From contig OY997596.1 in assembly GCA_963921825.1 (NCBI GenBank), forward strand, positions 1,493,001 through 1,557,000: a stretch of DNA of 64,000 bases, read 5' to 3'. The notes under the pieces are model-generated. The model saw nothing but the letters and a program-made list of their open reading frames with translations, had not been told where the DNA came from and made no database searches. The stretch comes from Erodium maritimum (Eukaryota; Streptophyta; Magnoliopsida; Geraniales; Geraniaceae). The translations under genes and the position numbers were made by a program. This document shows, one piece after another, positions 11,901-23,300 of this stretch. The stretch's first letter is position 1. Every line of letters begins with the position of its first letter.

Positions 11901-14900
11901 GATTTGCTTTTATTCAAAACTATCATCATGAAATAGAAGTGCCATAAATCATTTAAGGGATTATTGCAAAAACTTGCGGTGAACTATGCGTGTTTTGCAA
12001 ATACTATCGGTGAACTGTTACTTTTTGCAAAAACATCCCCAACTATTTTCTGTCTGCAATTCCACTTACAGTTTTTTTTTGTTGCAAAAAGTCGAAAGTA
12101 ACCGTGCAAAAGTGTATACATAAGAGTTTCAAATTGCAAACCATGTATACATGGGGTTACAAATTGCAAAACACGTATAATGTAAAGGGAAAAACTGTCA
12201 TTTCCAAAAAAATTGAAGTCACATGACTAATTTCCGTTAAAGATAACGGATTTGCTGACAGAAAATAGTCGGGGGGGGGATGTTTTTTTTTTTGCAAAAA
12301 AATAAAATAATTCACGGATAATATTTGCAAAACGCGCATAATTCACTGCAACTTTTTGTAATCATCCTATTATTTAACTTCGAAAAAACTTTCTTATTAG
12401 TAAGTATGGTGCCCATTTCAGGTATCTTTGTTATGTATCTCAGCATCTCTTTGCATCTTTTCCATCTTAAAGTCCGTGTTTCGTGTATGATAACATAGTA
12501 CACACTTGAATATTCTGAACCTTTTTTGAATAGGTACTGAAAGTCCCGGAGGACCTTTGGGTCATTGCTCCCTAATTAAAAGATTGTGCTTTTTTTTATT
12601 GACTAAACCAAGTGTATCGAAGCTTTGTGAGCTCAGGACCATTACTTATATATAAGTGAGGGAGCACCGAGATTTTTCTCTTTAAAAAACTCTTTTAAGG
12701 TTGTTGTATCTAGAAAAGGACTCAAGACCACCCTTAGAGCATCTGCAATGCATTGAGCGATTTGCCCCCAATTCGCCTAGCCTCTCACAACGCTGGCGAT
12801 GATTATCCAGTGGAATCTGGACGGATAACCTCATGCTGCGTGGCAAGTGGTCTATAGGAGGGCGAACTGAGTTCGCCGGCAAATTTGCCAAAAACCACTT
12901 TTCCGCCGAATCAGGTGCTCAATTCGCCGTGCATTGCAGGTGCTCTTATGTAGAAGGGGGCTGACCCCACCTTGAGAGAGAGGCCTTAGCAAAGGTTGGA
13001 TAGAGAGAAGGAGAAAGTGAGGCTCAACAGAAGTTGGGAGGTGGGAATAAATAAGGTGTAATGGGTACAGCTGCTTTTATGTACGTAGCTATTAAGTGGT
13101 AATGTTGTGTGGATTAGCATTGCCAAAAGTTGGGAGGACGGAGTGTTCACTTTTGCGTTGCCTTGTATGATAATATACATTTATAGGGGAACACTATCTA
13201 CTATAAACCAAGCTTAAAATGAAAACTAAGAACTCATTTGAGCCACTAGCTCAAGTGGATCCAACGGCCCATGCCAGCGGAAGGGTTTATAATAAAAATA
13301 AATTCAAAGTTATGCATATTTACAATTTAGGCCATTAATGATTTATTTTTTTTGCATCTAAACCATCCATTCCACTTGGTCTAATGGCCCAGATTGGTTT
13401 TTAGTTTTCATTTTAAGGTTGGGTTTACAATGGATAGCTTCCCCATTTATAGGTGTAGCTTTTTGTCTTATCTTTTTTGTTGCTAAAAGCACCATGTCTG
13501 TTGTGTGGTAACCAATAATGCATGATGGTACAGCCTGATCGTGTGATGGAGTTCTGTAACAACAACGATCTTCAATTGATTGTGCGGGCACATGAATGTG
13601 TGATGGATGGCTTTGAGCGATTTGCACAGGGTCATTTGATTACTCTCTTCTCAGCCACCAATTACTGCGGTATGTTCTTGCACTTACTTTACTGTCATAG
13701 AGTTATGTGGCTTCTAAGCTGTGTTTAGCATGAGTAAGATTACATGTTCTCTGTATGTGTTGGTCTACAGGTACCGCAAATAATGCTGGGGCAATCTTAG
13801 TTTTAGGTAGAGACCTTGTGGTGGTTCCAAAACTCATTCACCCACTACCGCCAGCAATTTCATCGCAAGAAACATCGCCAGAGCGACATAACGACGACAC
13901 GTGGATGCAGGTGTTGCCTCCTCTCATCTCTTAGCTTTTGACTATTTCCTTGTTCTTGTCTGCTTTTTTATTGACTATATCAAGATACCGACACTTGCTT
14001 GTCCAACTGGTCAAGCATTTGAACTTGGGTCCATGAAACCAGGGTTCAAGTCCCGTCAAAAATACCTTTGAAGCCTTATTTCTCCATTGGGATAATTGTC
14101 CAAAACTACCCTAAAGTTTCGTCCACAAACGAGTTGATGCACAAAGTTTCGTCCACGCTGTGTGGCTACCCTGAAGTTTTGTCCACGACTTTTTTAGTTT
14201 TGAAGTAATAAGGATGTTCAGAATGATGGTCTGGGCAGTGCTTCCCGGATTGAATAGAAGCGTGGACAAAACTTCAATGCACCCACAAAGCGTGGACAAA
14301 ACTTTGTGCATCAACTCGTTTGTGGACGAAACTTTAGGGTAGTTTTGGACAATTATCCATTCTCTATTCTTTAAGAACTTTTAAGATTGTTGTATCAAGT
14401 GGGCTTAATATCTCCCCTTAAGGAGAAGGGAACTTTGAACTTTTGGTCACTTGACCCGGACCATGAGAGGCCCAACAAGGGCAGCATAGAGAGGAGAGAA
14501 AGGCCCAAAGGGCTGAGTAGAGGGAGGCCCAATTGTTCTTGTATGGTTTTATTGGGGGTACTATCTACTGTAAACCTTTCTTAAAAGGTTAGTTGTAAAT
14601 TCATCTGGGCCATTAGATCAGGTGGATCCAACGGCCCATGCTTTTCAGGGGTGGTTTTAATAATGAAATTAAATTTAAAGTTCTGCATATTTACAATTCA
14701 TGTCATTAATGATTTTTTTTTTAAATCTGGACCATGTAATATACATGATCTAACGACTTATATGAGTTTACAATTTACATTTTAGGGTTGAATTTACTGT
14801 TGATTTGTATGCCGGTTTTATCATAACTTATTTGTATATCGGTTCCTTATGCAATCAGGAGCTTAACGCCAACAGACCTCCAACGCCAACTAGAGGGCGA

Positions 14901-14942
14901 CCTCAAGGACCAAATGACCGGGGTTCTCTTGCTTGGATATAG
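2946..14942 (+). CDS. BSL2/BSL3: Ser/Thr protein phosphatase with Kelch repeats, BSL2/BSL3 type (BSU1 family)
   Basis: Coding exons: 2946-3345, 4501-4561, 4636-4714, 4812-4891, 4970-5064, 5162-5261, 5522-5591, 5966-6067, 6148-6229, 7017-7196, 8025-8298, 8379-8619, 8699-8869, 9677-9915, 10694-10778, 10884-10982, 11468-11667, 11808-11883, 13534-13669, 13771-13910, 14859-14942. All introns are GT-AG and the frame closes at 2,994 nt (997 aa, near the about 1,000 aa of Arabidopsis BSL2 and BSL3). Residues 1-75 are a variable Ser/Gln/Gly-rich tail; about 75-460 are Kelch repeats (words [26 protein letters not shown]); about 645-945 are a PPP-family phosphatase with all metal and phosphate motifs: GDLHGQ 699-704, GDYVDRG 733-739, GNHE 765-768, RAHE 896-899. 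The protein ends RGSLAWI, typical of the family. In Arabidopsis these phosphatases act in brassinosteroid signalling on the kinase BIN2, in cytosol and nucleus. The ATG at 2946 is chosen because MD-DSSM matches the family start. Nothing is broken. Confidence 0.97.
10990..11386. mobile_element. Possible MITE in BSL intron 16
   Basis: Intron 16 holds a stretch whose two ends carry the inverted words GTTCTAAAAC (near 10993) and GTTTTAGAAC (near 11373). It accounts for most of an otherwise short intron. No target duplication could be read, so the ends are approximate and the family is not assigned. Confidence 0.35.
11957..12368. mobile_element. MITE, Mutator-like foldback family 2, in BSL intron 18
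   Basis: Inverted ends of about 50 bp begin with GGGATTATTGCAAAAACTTG and close with the matching complement at 12368. Flanking 9-mers ATCATTTAA (11948-11956) and ATTATTTAA (12369-12377) differ at one base and fit a 9-bp Mutator-type target duplication. A second copy lies at 18297-19015 in the J-domain gene. No coding capacity. Confidence 0.85.
12737..12945. mobile_element. MITE, PIF/Harbinger (Tourist)-like, in BSL intron 18
   Basis: Inverted ends GAGCATCTGCAATGCA and its near complement flank 209 bp, with a TTA on each side (12734-12736 and 12946-12948). A 3-bp TTA duplication is the hallmark of Harbinger-type insertion. It sits within a larger repeat-like block shared with intron 20. Confidence 0.75.
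13186..13443. mobile_element. MITE, foldback family 3, in BSL intron 18
   Basis: Both ends start GGGGAA and carry inverted arms of about 45 bp that share the word TTAAAATGAAAACTAA. The 8-mer CATTTATA is directly repeated on both sides (13178-13185 and 13444-13451). An older relative lies in intron 20 at about 14554-14806. No coding capacity. Confidence 0.75.
14089..14359. mobile_element. MITE, Mutator-like foldback family 4, in BSL intron 20
   Basis: Long inverted arms, reading GGGATAATTGTCC then ACCCTAAAGTTTCGTCCAC, enclose 271 bp. Flanking 9-mers TTCTCCATT (14080-14088) and TTCTCTATT (14360-14368) differ at one base, as expected for a Mutator-type duplication. A nearly intact sister copy lies at 18501-18812 inside another MITE. 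Confidence 0.85.
14554..14806. mobile_element. MITE, foldback family 3, older copy in BSL intron 20
   Basis: This stretch repeats the internal order of 13186-13443, including the shared word GTGGATCCAACGGCCCATGC, with eroded inverted ends (CTATCTACTGTAAACC at the left, its relaxed complement near 14790). No target duplication is readable. Ends are approximate. Confidence 0.6.
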
Positions 14943-15429
14943 TTAGGTTTATTCAAACTATTTTCCCATATTCATTCGGAGGCTTGTGCTGCCACCTGAA
15001 GATCACAGTATCGTGTATAGAGAGCATGATGCCATACATGGGATTTTTCAAACCCCGGTCTCTGGAGCCCGATACAAGTTTGAGATCGAGATCGAGATTG
15101 CATGAAATTTTCCACACAAACGGGAGGGGGTGAGGAGAAAGAGGTAGCAGCAGGCGGCTGGTAGAGTTTTATTGTCTGATTGGGTTCGTTCGACATTGCT
15201 ATGATAGTCTTTTGTAAATTGGCGCTGCAGAGAAGTAGGTATTATTACAACCTTGTTGTATTTCTTCCCATGGTGTGGGTAGTGAGTGTCTTCTTTCTTT
15301 TTCTGATTAGAGTTATGTCTCTGTGTTTAGTTGCATTGTTTGCTTGATTGATTGGTGTATCATAGTGGTGTGTTATTATTGATTTGTGTAAATTTCAATT
15401 TGTGTCTTGTGACAAATGCGAGTTATGAA
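14943..15429 (+). other. 3' untranslated region and downstream flank of BSL
   Basis: Sequence after the BSL stop codon without an open frame of note, turning T-rich from about 15220. It fits a plant 3' UTR of several hundred bases; no canonical AATAAA was found close enough to fix the poly(A) site. Confidence 0.4.
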
Positions 15430-15487
15430 GAGATAGAAGACCTTTTTGTTTGTTTGTAAGTTTGATGATAGATTAGACTTTCTTGTT

Positions 15488-15688
15488 TTTTTTTTGAATG
15501 AAGGGTGCAACTTTATTACTTAAAAATGTTTACATTATCCTGCATCGGGGAACATGCTCCCCGACCATCAGAAGGTCAGCAGTAACGAACAATTGTTCTC
15601 TGATCCTTATATTATCATAATCGTCACATATGGTATTATGATGCCTCTTGGACAGAGAGAAAAGGCGGTGAGGGAGAACGAGGTATCG
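15488..15688 (-). mobile_element. Small retroposed insert (LINE/SINE 3' end) flanked by a 58-bp direct repeat
   Basis: A 201-bp insert starts with a T-run which, on the minus strand, reads AATAAAGTTGCACCCTTCAT followed by a poly(A)-like tail, a layout typical of plant LINE 3' ends. It is bounded by a 58-bp direct repeat (15430-15487 and 15689-15746) with one mismatch. Either this is an unusually long target duplication or the insert rides in a local duplication. Confidence 0.6.
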
Positions 15689-16180
15689 GAGATAGAAGAC
15701 CTTTTTGTTTGTTTGTAAGTTTGATGATAGATAAGACTTTCTTGTTGTTCTCCGAAGTATCGATGATTGCAGTAAACTTTAAATTGTTTGTAGGTTGTTA
15801 TCATGCACTTTCTTTTTAAGCAAGAGCAGTTGCTGCGTTTTGTTGGTGTTTTCAATCGACGATTTCTATAAATAAATACTTCCCATCTTCTCTCTTCTTT
15901 CGGCGTTAAGGATAACGCCAATGGTTTTCGTCGGCTGAAACCTAAAAATTGGTTTGATAATGTGAATTTATCCAAAACCTTTGGGTGAAAACACTGTTGG
16001 ACCGCTGGAGTACCGGCATATTAAGCCTTTATAGTCAACAAAGGCAGATTGTGATTTAAGAGACTAGACTACTTCGACAAAAGTATGGGAGGTCTTCTGG
16101 AGGAGGCTAATTTTGTCATTTTTAATGGGAAACAAGATAACATTCTTGACGAGGTAGTTACCTCGTACTTTTTATTTCTA

Positions 16181-16543
16181 GGGTTAATTTTGCTCACCTA
16201 CCCCGTAAAATTACACGTTTAACGGATAAATACCCCAAAGTTATTTTATAACAAATACATACCCCGAACTAACAGTTTGTAACAATATCCCATTTCCATC
16301 CATTTTTAGGTTTATATTTATGTTTGGAAAGAGATTTAGATTTGGATTTAGGGTTGAAGTTGGTTTTAGGATTGTAACACTACGGGCAGTTTCAGAATTC
16401 CTGAAAAAATGAACAGTAAATAGACGGAAAAATAGATGGAATGGGGTATGTTGTTACAACTGTTATTCGGGGTATGTATACGTTATTTGGGGTAGGTATC
16501 CGTTAAACGTGTATAGTTCGGAGTAGGTGAATGTAATTAACCC
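16181..16543. mobile_element. MITE, Mutator-like foldback family 1
   Basis: A 363-bp element with inverted ends beginning GGGTTAATT and continuing to a shared ACACGTTTAACGGATA core. The 9-mer TTATTTCTA is perfectly repeated on both sides (16172-16180 and 16544-16552), the duplication length made by Mutator-type transposases. No coding capacity. An older copy is at 1112-1482. Confidence 0.9.
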
Positions 16544-16552
16544 TTATTTCTA

Positions 16553-17394
16553 TTAGTTATAATGGTAACTATCTATAAATAGTATAAATACAAGATATAT
16601 TTCATTTACTTTCTTTTTTAGATCACCAGTCCGAGTAGTCTCGAACTAATCGCTTCTCCAATTTAAATACCCTAATCTTGTAAAACCGTGTCGATGCTCT
16701 GTAAAAAAAGCTTAAGACCTTCACTTACTAGAGGAATAGTTGGTTCCCAGCTGAAATCAACTGCAGAAAACCGTGGCTAATACAAAGTACAAATAATCTC
16801 CTACAGTCCTTTATTTTCTTTCAACCTATAAACACATCTCCAATGGGTAATGATTACTCGACGATTAAGTTTAACCGAGTCAAGCATTTACCTCAGCGAT
16901 TCGGATCTCGCCACTGATTCCTTAGCTTTCGGAAATCGACATATTCACGAGAGAGAAACTGAAAATTTGCAATTCGTCTTTTGTTATTAGCCGAGTAAAA
17001 GTCACTGCACTGTTGATGATCTAAGACATTTTATTGAAACTTATGTTAACATGCACAAAGAGGGTTTGCACCTGAATCCACCCGACTTTTAGAAAGGTAG
17101 TGTATGGAAAAGAGAAAAAAAATCAATAATACCAGATCGTAAATACATTATACAGTCTGTTCTAAAAGTATGAAACCATTGCCTAAATAAAATCTGAAAA
17201 TCATCGCAGTGATTTCTGTTTTTTAACAACAGATACAGAGATCAGAGAATCGTGTCTCCCTTTTCCCTGAAAAACGTGACTTTCTACAAAGTGATCACCA
17301 TACGTTTCAGCTGAAAAGACAAAAGAGTCCTTGTGCCGAAATTCACATCATTATCGACAACAAGAACCTTGAAAGACCATAGCATGCAAGTCGA
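16553..17394. other. Spacer between BSL and the J-domain gene, including the J-gene 3' UTR
   Basis: No open frame or RNA gene could be supported. The right end (about 17100-17394) directly follows the J-domain stop codon on the minus strand and probably holds its 3' UTR. The two genes are convergent. Confidence 0.4.
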
Positions 17395-20300
17395 TCAACC
17401 TCGTTTTACAGGCCTCTGAACATAAGATTTGTTGGGATCCTCCGTCTTTAACTTGGGAGGGCGAAGCTCTCCCTTTTTACCCTGTACATCAAATTAAGCT
17501 TTAAGATCAGGCCATTCATTCTCATTCACCTTTCTTGAGATCCTCATAACAAATTTTATAATGGAACAATTGCAAAAAATACCCCAAGGTATTCACTTTT
17601 TACAACTTGTAACCCTCTTCTTTGATAATTGCAAAAAAGTTCCATGAACCCGTTTCTTTGTTGCACTTTGTATAAAAAAAATTCAAAATGATGATTTTAC
17701 ACTTGGAAATTCAAAATTTTAAAAATAATAATTAAAGAACAAAAATTCCAAGTTTTCATATCCCTTAAATTTCTTACTCTTTTGTACAGTACAAAGAGGA
17801 AGAGAATTAAGAGATGTGAACATTTGGATTTTGTTTTTTACATATTATTTTTTGAATTCAAATTGTAAGGCTATAATCGTCGTCTTTTACAAGTTGCAAT
17901 AACAAAGACAAGCCAGGGTACTTTTTTGCATTTATCAAAGAAAAGGGTTACAAGTTACACAAGAAGAATACCCCAGGTTACTTTTTTGCAATTATCCCTT
18001 TTACAATTATAAATTATCTCACCTTCTTTCCAGTCTTCATGAAATCTCTCCAGCTTGAGACCTGTCAAAAGAACAGAGATTTCAGCACAATTTCAAGCGA
18101 TGGAATTACTTGATCAAACTAATTTAAGGATGCAATACCATAACGAACTTAATATTAGAGGCCAAGCTCATGACAATTATCACCAATCACGTGGGTTGGA
18201 AAACCGAGAAATTCCTACCAGATCTCACCAGAAAGCCTATTAATACCTATAAACAGACTTTGAAGTTCTCAAGATCTTATTGCCTAATAAGATTTTTGGG
18301 ATAATTGCAAAAACTTATGGCGAACTAAGCATGTTTTGCAAGTACTTTTGGTGAATTATTTTTTTGCAAATGAGATCCCTCAACTATATTCCGTCTGCAA
18401 ATTCGTTATTTTTAACGGAAATTAGTCATGTGACAGTCACATGACTTCAATTTTTTTTAAATACAGTTTTGCCGAAATCACAGTCTTGCCCTTTAAATTA
18501 GGGATAATTGTCCAAAACTACCCTAAAGTTTCGTCCACAAACGAGTTGATGCACAAAGTTTTGTCCACGCTTTTGTGGGTGCATTGAAGTTTTGCCAACG
18601 CTTTTGAGGGTGCATTGAAGTTTTGTCCACGCTTCTATTCAATCCGGGAAGCACTGCCCAGAGGCCCCAGACCATCATCCTAAACATCCCTATTACGTCA
18701 AAACTAAAAAAGTCGTGGACAAAACTTCAGGGTAGCCACACAGCGTGGATGAAACTTTGTGCATCAACTCGTTTGTGGACGACACTTTAGGGTAGTTTTG
18801 GACAATTATCCCTTTAAATTATGTGTTTTGCAATTTGGAACCTTATTATACACTTTTGCATGGTTACTTTCAACTTTTTGCTAAAAAATGTTAACCCTGT
18901 TAATGGATTTACAGACGGAAAATAGTTGGGGATGCCATTCGCAAAAAAAAAAAATAGCTTACCAATAGTATTTGCAAAATGCGCATAGTTCACCGCAAGT
19001 TATTGCAATCATCCCTAAGATTTTATAGGCACTCAAAGGTACTTAATTCATTGACTACCAGTTTTAACTTAAAGCCAAAGCTAGTGATAAAAGAAAGTAA
19101 CCTTCTGTTTCAGACCTAATGGGCACATATCACATTAAAAATATATAAGAGAAGACAGTAAAGATAGAAACAAACCCTCTTTTCTCTTGTTCCTTCCCAT
19201 TGCTCCTCATGCTCCCGCTTTCTCTTCCACATCTCCTTTTGTTCTTCTTCATCTTTCTTCAATCTACCTTCCTCTTCAGATATCTAACAACAAGACAAAA
19301 AAGTTCATCAATATAATGCTTTACGACAAGAAGAACCAAATGAAGTCCGTAAAAATAACTGAGTTCTAGCATGTACCCGCATCTGCATTTTCCTTCTCCT
19401 CCATTCTTGATCTGTCAGTATCTCTCGAACTTTCATCTTCAATTCCTGCTGGAACGCCTCTGACTTTTCATGTTCTTGCTCGTATTTTCCCTGTGCATTG
19501 TATCAAAGAAGAATACCATCATCAACTAAAGATTTGTCTGCGTAAGATCCAATTATATCGAACAAGCATGTTAACTGATCTTTAATCATCATAGTTTCCT
19601 TGAGCAGTGGATGAGAAAACCCATAATTAAGGGGTAACTTCATTAACACCCCCACTTTGACCTTTCGATATCAATGACACAATTTGATTAATATGAAAGG
19701 TGACAGTGTGTTGCTGATAACAACTCACCTTTAGGGTGTTTTATTGTAGCGAAAGGTCAAAGTGGGTATGTAAATGTAGTTTTCCCGATAGTTAACATGT
19801 AAGGCATCCAAGATATGAAGTACTCAATTAGAGAACCCCAAAACTGCAACTCAGGTTTTATCACGATGCACAGCCAGTATATAGAACATAAGTCAACACC
19901 TCATACCTCATCAACCAATGACTTCAATTTAGAAGCTGTGTCTTTCTTCAACTGCTTCTTCCTCTTTGCTCTAAGTTCGGCTACAGTAAATATATATACA
20001 AATAAGTCAAATCTTCTCAAATTTTAAGATAACTCAATATTCGCAAATGGTGCAAAATCAGAGTAAGAATGGAAGAAAAAAGTAGCTGGCATGTAGTGAC
20101 ATCACATTACTTAGAGAAAATAGAATGCTTCATACATAGCATAAAGATGGCAAGAGTAGTATTCCTCTGTTCCAAAATAAGTGTCCATTTCCTAAAAAAT
20201 AATTGTTCTGAATTAGAGTCCACTTTCCATTTTAGTAGGTTAGTTGTGCATGAATTCCCACTAATATCCCTAAAATAAGTTAATTTGGATAGTTTGTTAT

Positions 20301-23300
20301 AGCACAAAAGGGTACAAGGACCGATTCTAAATACCTGAAATTTAGGAAAATAAGAGTACTTATTTTGAAATAGAGAAAGCGATATATTAATATAAAAATA
20401 AGGTTCCAAACTATGGCATGACTAGTAAACCTACCATGTTGCATTATCTTTTATTTTTTTATCAGAAAGGAAGGGAAATGTTATTGATGAAGGGCGAGAT
20501 TGCGAAATGGGATCAACACACACTCAACCGCCTAAGTGAAAAAAATACACCAGCAAGGTTTACGAGAAGCCTTAACAAGACGAGAGCTGATGATTGGGTA
20601 GAGTTCCCGGAGAGAGGAGGGTCGGGAGGACGAAGAGGATGGGAGGGCATCTTTTTTTTTCTGCCGCCCCTAGGATATTGGTGCATAATTAATGATGTTG
20701 CGGTATCAATTGGAGCTTAAGTCAAGAATACATATGAAGGTATGACAGATAACCAATTAATTAAGAAATTCACTTTTTCTATAAACTATAACAGGTAATA
20801 AAAAATTCCAAACAAGTCATTCAATCACTGACCTTTTGCAGAATTAATTTGACTAATAAGGTAATCTCTCTCCTGTTGATCAAGTAATAGTTGCTGAGCT
20901 TTTGCTAGCGCTGCTCACAAATAAAAAATTCACATCATTAGAGGATAAAATTCATTCGAAAATGCAAGTTCTACAAATTTATAATACCAAACTCGGGGTT
21001 GGCAGTGATATTCCTTCTTCATTTATAAGAGGACATTGACAAGATTTGGATACTAAAACCATAAATCAGAGGATCCAATGTGCCCTTTTACAAAGTAGGC
21101 CATTAAAGATAGCATGGTGCCAAAATGAGCATGCAAAGATAACATCCTAAAATCTCATATGATGATGATAGCCCAAAACAAATGTAAATGCTTACTAAAT
21201 TGCATTTTAATAGAGTGAGTTCTATGACAAGTTTTGGACCAAGGGACTAAAATAAAGCCACTCTGTTTCTACATTTAAGCATTATTCGCTGCAATTGATT
21301 ATCTTCCCATTGCCAGTCCTATCTCAGGTTACAAGTTTTCAACACAATCAGCGAATGACAAAAATTTAGCTTGCATATGAAGTATCTTCTTGGACTTAGT
21401 CTATGAAGCACAGACTCGCCACTTATGGTGAAGAATCATGTTGGACTCTTGTGTCAGACACAGACACTTGAATCCTGTTGTATCCCTTAAAAAATACACT
21501 ATTGATGTCAGATGTTGAATTTTCAAATTAACTTATCTTAATTAGTATTATTGCCTAATGACTTAGTTTGTCAAAAGATGGGGCGTTGCTTCTTTTCATC
21601 CAACAAATACTGTTTTTAGTTTGCAACAGCAATATTTGAATTGTGATTTAACATTTTTGTGGTTAAATTCAACTTCAACATATTTTATCACATGTTTGTG
21701 ATGTGTCTTGTGTCTGCATCATCTACGAATTGGTGCTTCATAGTTCTTAGTACATGGGCCGATTGAAACTGATGGGAGCAACTGATCATATAAAGTTGAA
21801 GAACCCAAGTGTTGCCTACTTAATTAAAAAAACGAACTTAACCCATATTCTAAAAAAATAAATTCAACTTGAAGTAGATCTTTCTGATTCTAAATAGTGC
21901 CTGTTGAGAACTATCTACTATCCCTAATAAAAGTTTACCTTCTAAGAGATGTAACTAGCTTCACAATGTATTTTCACTTGAACTATTAAATACCAAATTC
22001 CATCCTGAAAATCATAATATCCTAGCTCCCCATCATCTCAAGAATCCTTGTTTTAGTCTCACCCACTACCCTCTGACATCATATCATAACAAATGCGCCA
22101 ACAATGAGAACATAATGACATTTTTCTCTAAAATTTCAAACGTTCACTGTGAATATGTTGCATATTTATACAACATAAATCTACATACCTCCAAATGCCT
22201 CCTTAGCTTGTGGGTGCTTGCATTTATCAGGGTGAACCAGCAAAGATAACTTCAAGCATTTAATAGAAAATAAGTCAATGAATGGAAGATCTACTATACA
22301 AGAAATAACTAACATTTTCAATGAAATTGGAAAGACGGATTACCTTGCGATATTGCCTTTTCACGTCATCTGGAGGCGAATCAAATGGTAGATTTAAATG
22401 CTCAAAAGGATTCAACTTGAAGCATGAAAGGATCCTGTAATATTTAGGAAGATTTCCAAATGGGAAGAAGATTATAAACAGAGATCAACAATACACATTG
22501 ACGACAACATGATAAGTAATTATGAATGCAAGTGATTTTAAGAATATAAAAGAGCAGAAATCCGAAATCAGAAAATAAAACATACAATAAAAAAACATCA
22601 GCAATCAGAAACACTCAGCAGTTTTTCAGTTCTATTTTCTCTGCTACAGTTCATTTCAGTTAAAAAAAACTTTTCATCTCAACCTATTATATTGGGACAA
22701 CTATGATGAAAACTCTTCCTCTTTATATTCTCAATTCACGGGGCAAAAATTATTTTTTGACTTGTAAAATTGAGTCCTTTAAGAGGAAGACTCGTGATTT
22801 TAAGGTTTTAGCCTATGCATGATGATTATATTGTACCCTGATGAAGGATTCAAAAGATGGGTTCTCCGCAGCCTCATATCCGTTTGAGATGACTATTGGG
22901 TGGTTAAATATGGTGTCTTTGGCATTTTGAGTCACTCAAATCATACATTGTTTTCACTGAAGCACACTCAAAGGAAAATTTGGAAAACGGACTCCAAATT
23001 TCATTGTAGTAGTTTGCACATAACCAAACTACAATTAGCGAAAGCGTGTAAAATGATAAAGACCCTTAAATCCTAAATGTTTCCTCTTTGATTTTACTCA
23101 ATCAACTCATCAACTCAAACCCTTCGTCTAGCTTATTCACTGTCTCACCCTTTCTCTCCACCAAAAACCCTAATCACAAGGGTAGAAAAAAATCCACCAC
23201 ATCAACCCTTCAGCTTGTGCCCTATAAACCAATCCAACAGCCTTATCTTTCTCAATTCATACATATATGCATATCGAATAAGTAGAATGAAATTCCCCAA

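Noticed and set aside
20418-20720. A 100-codon plus-strand frame in a J-gene intron
   Set aside because: No domain, antisense within an intron and next to a MITE; a chance frame.
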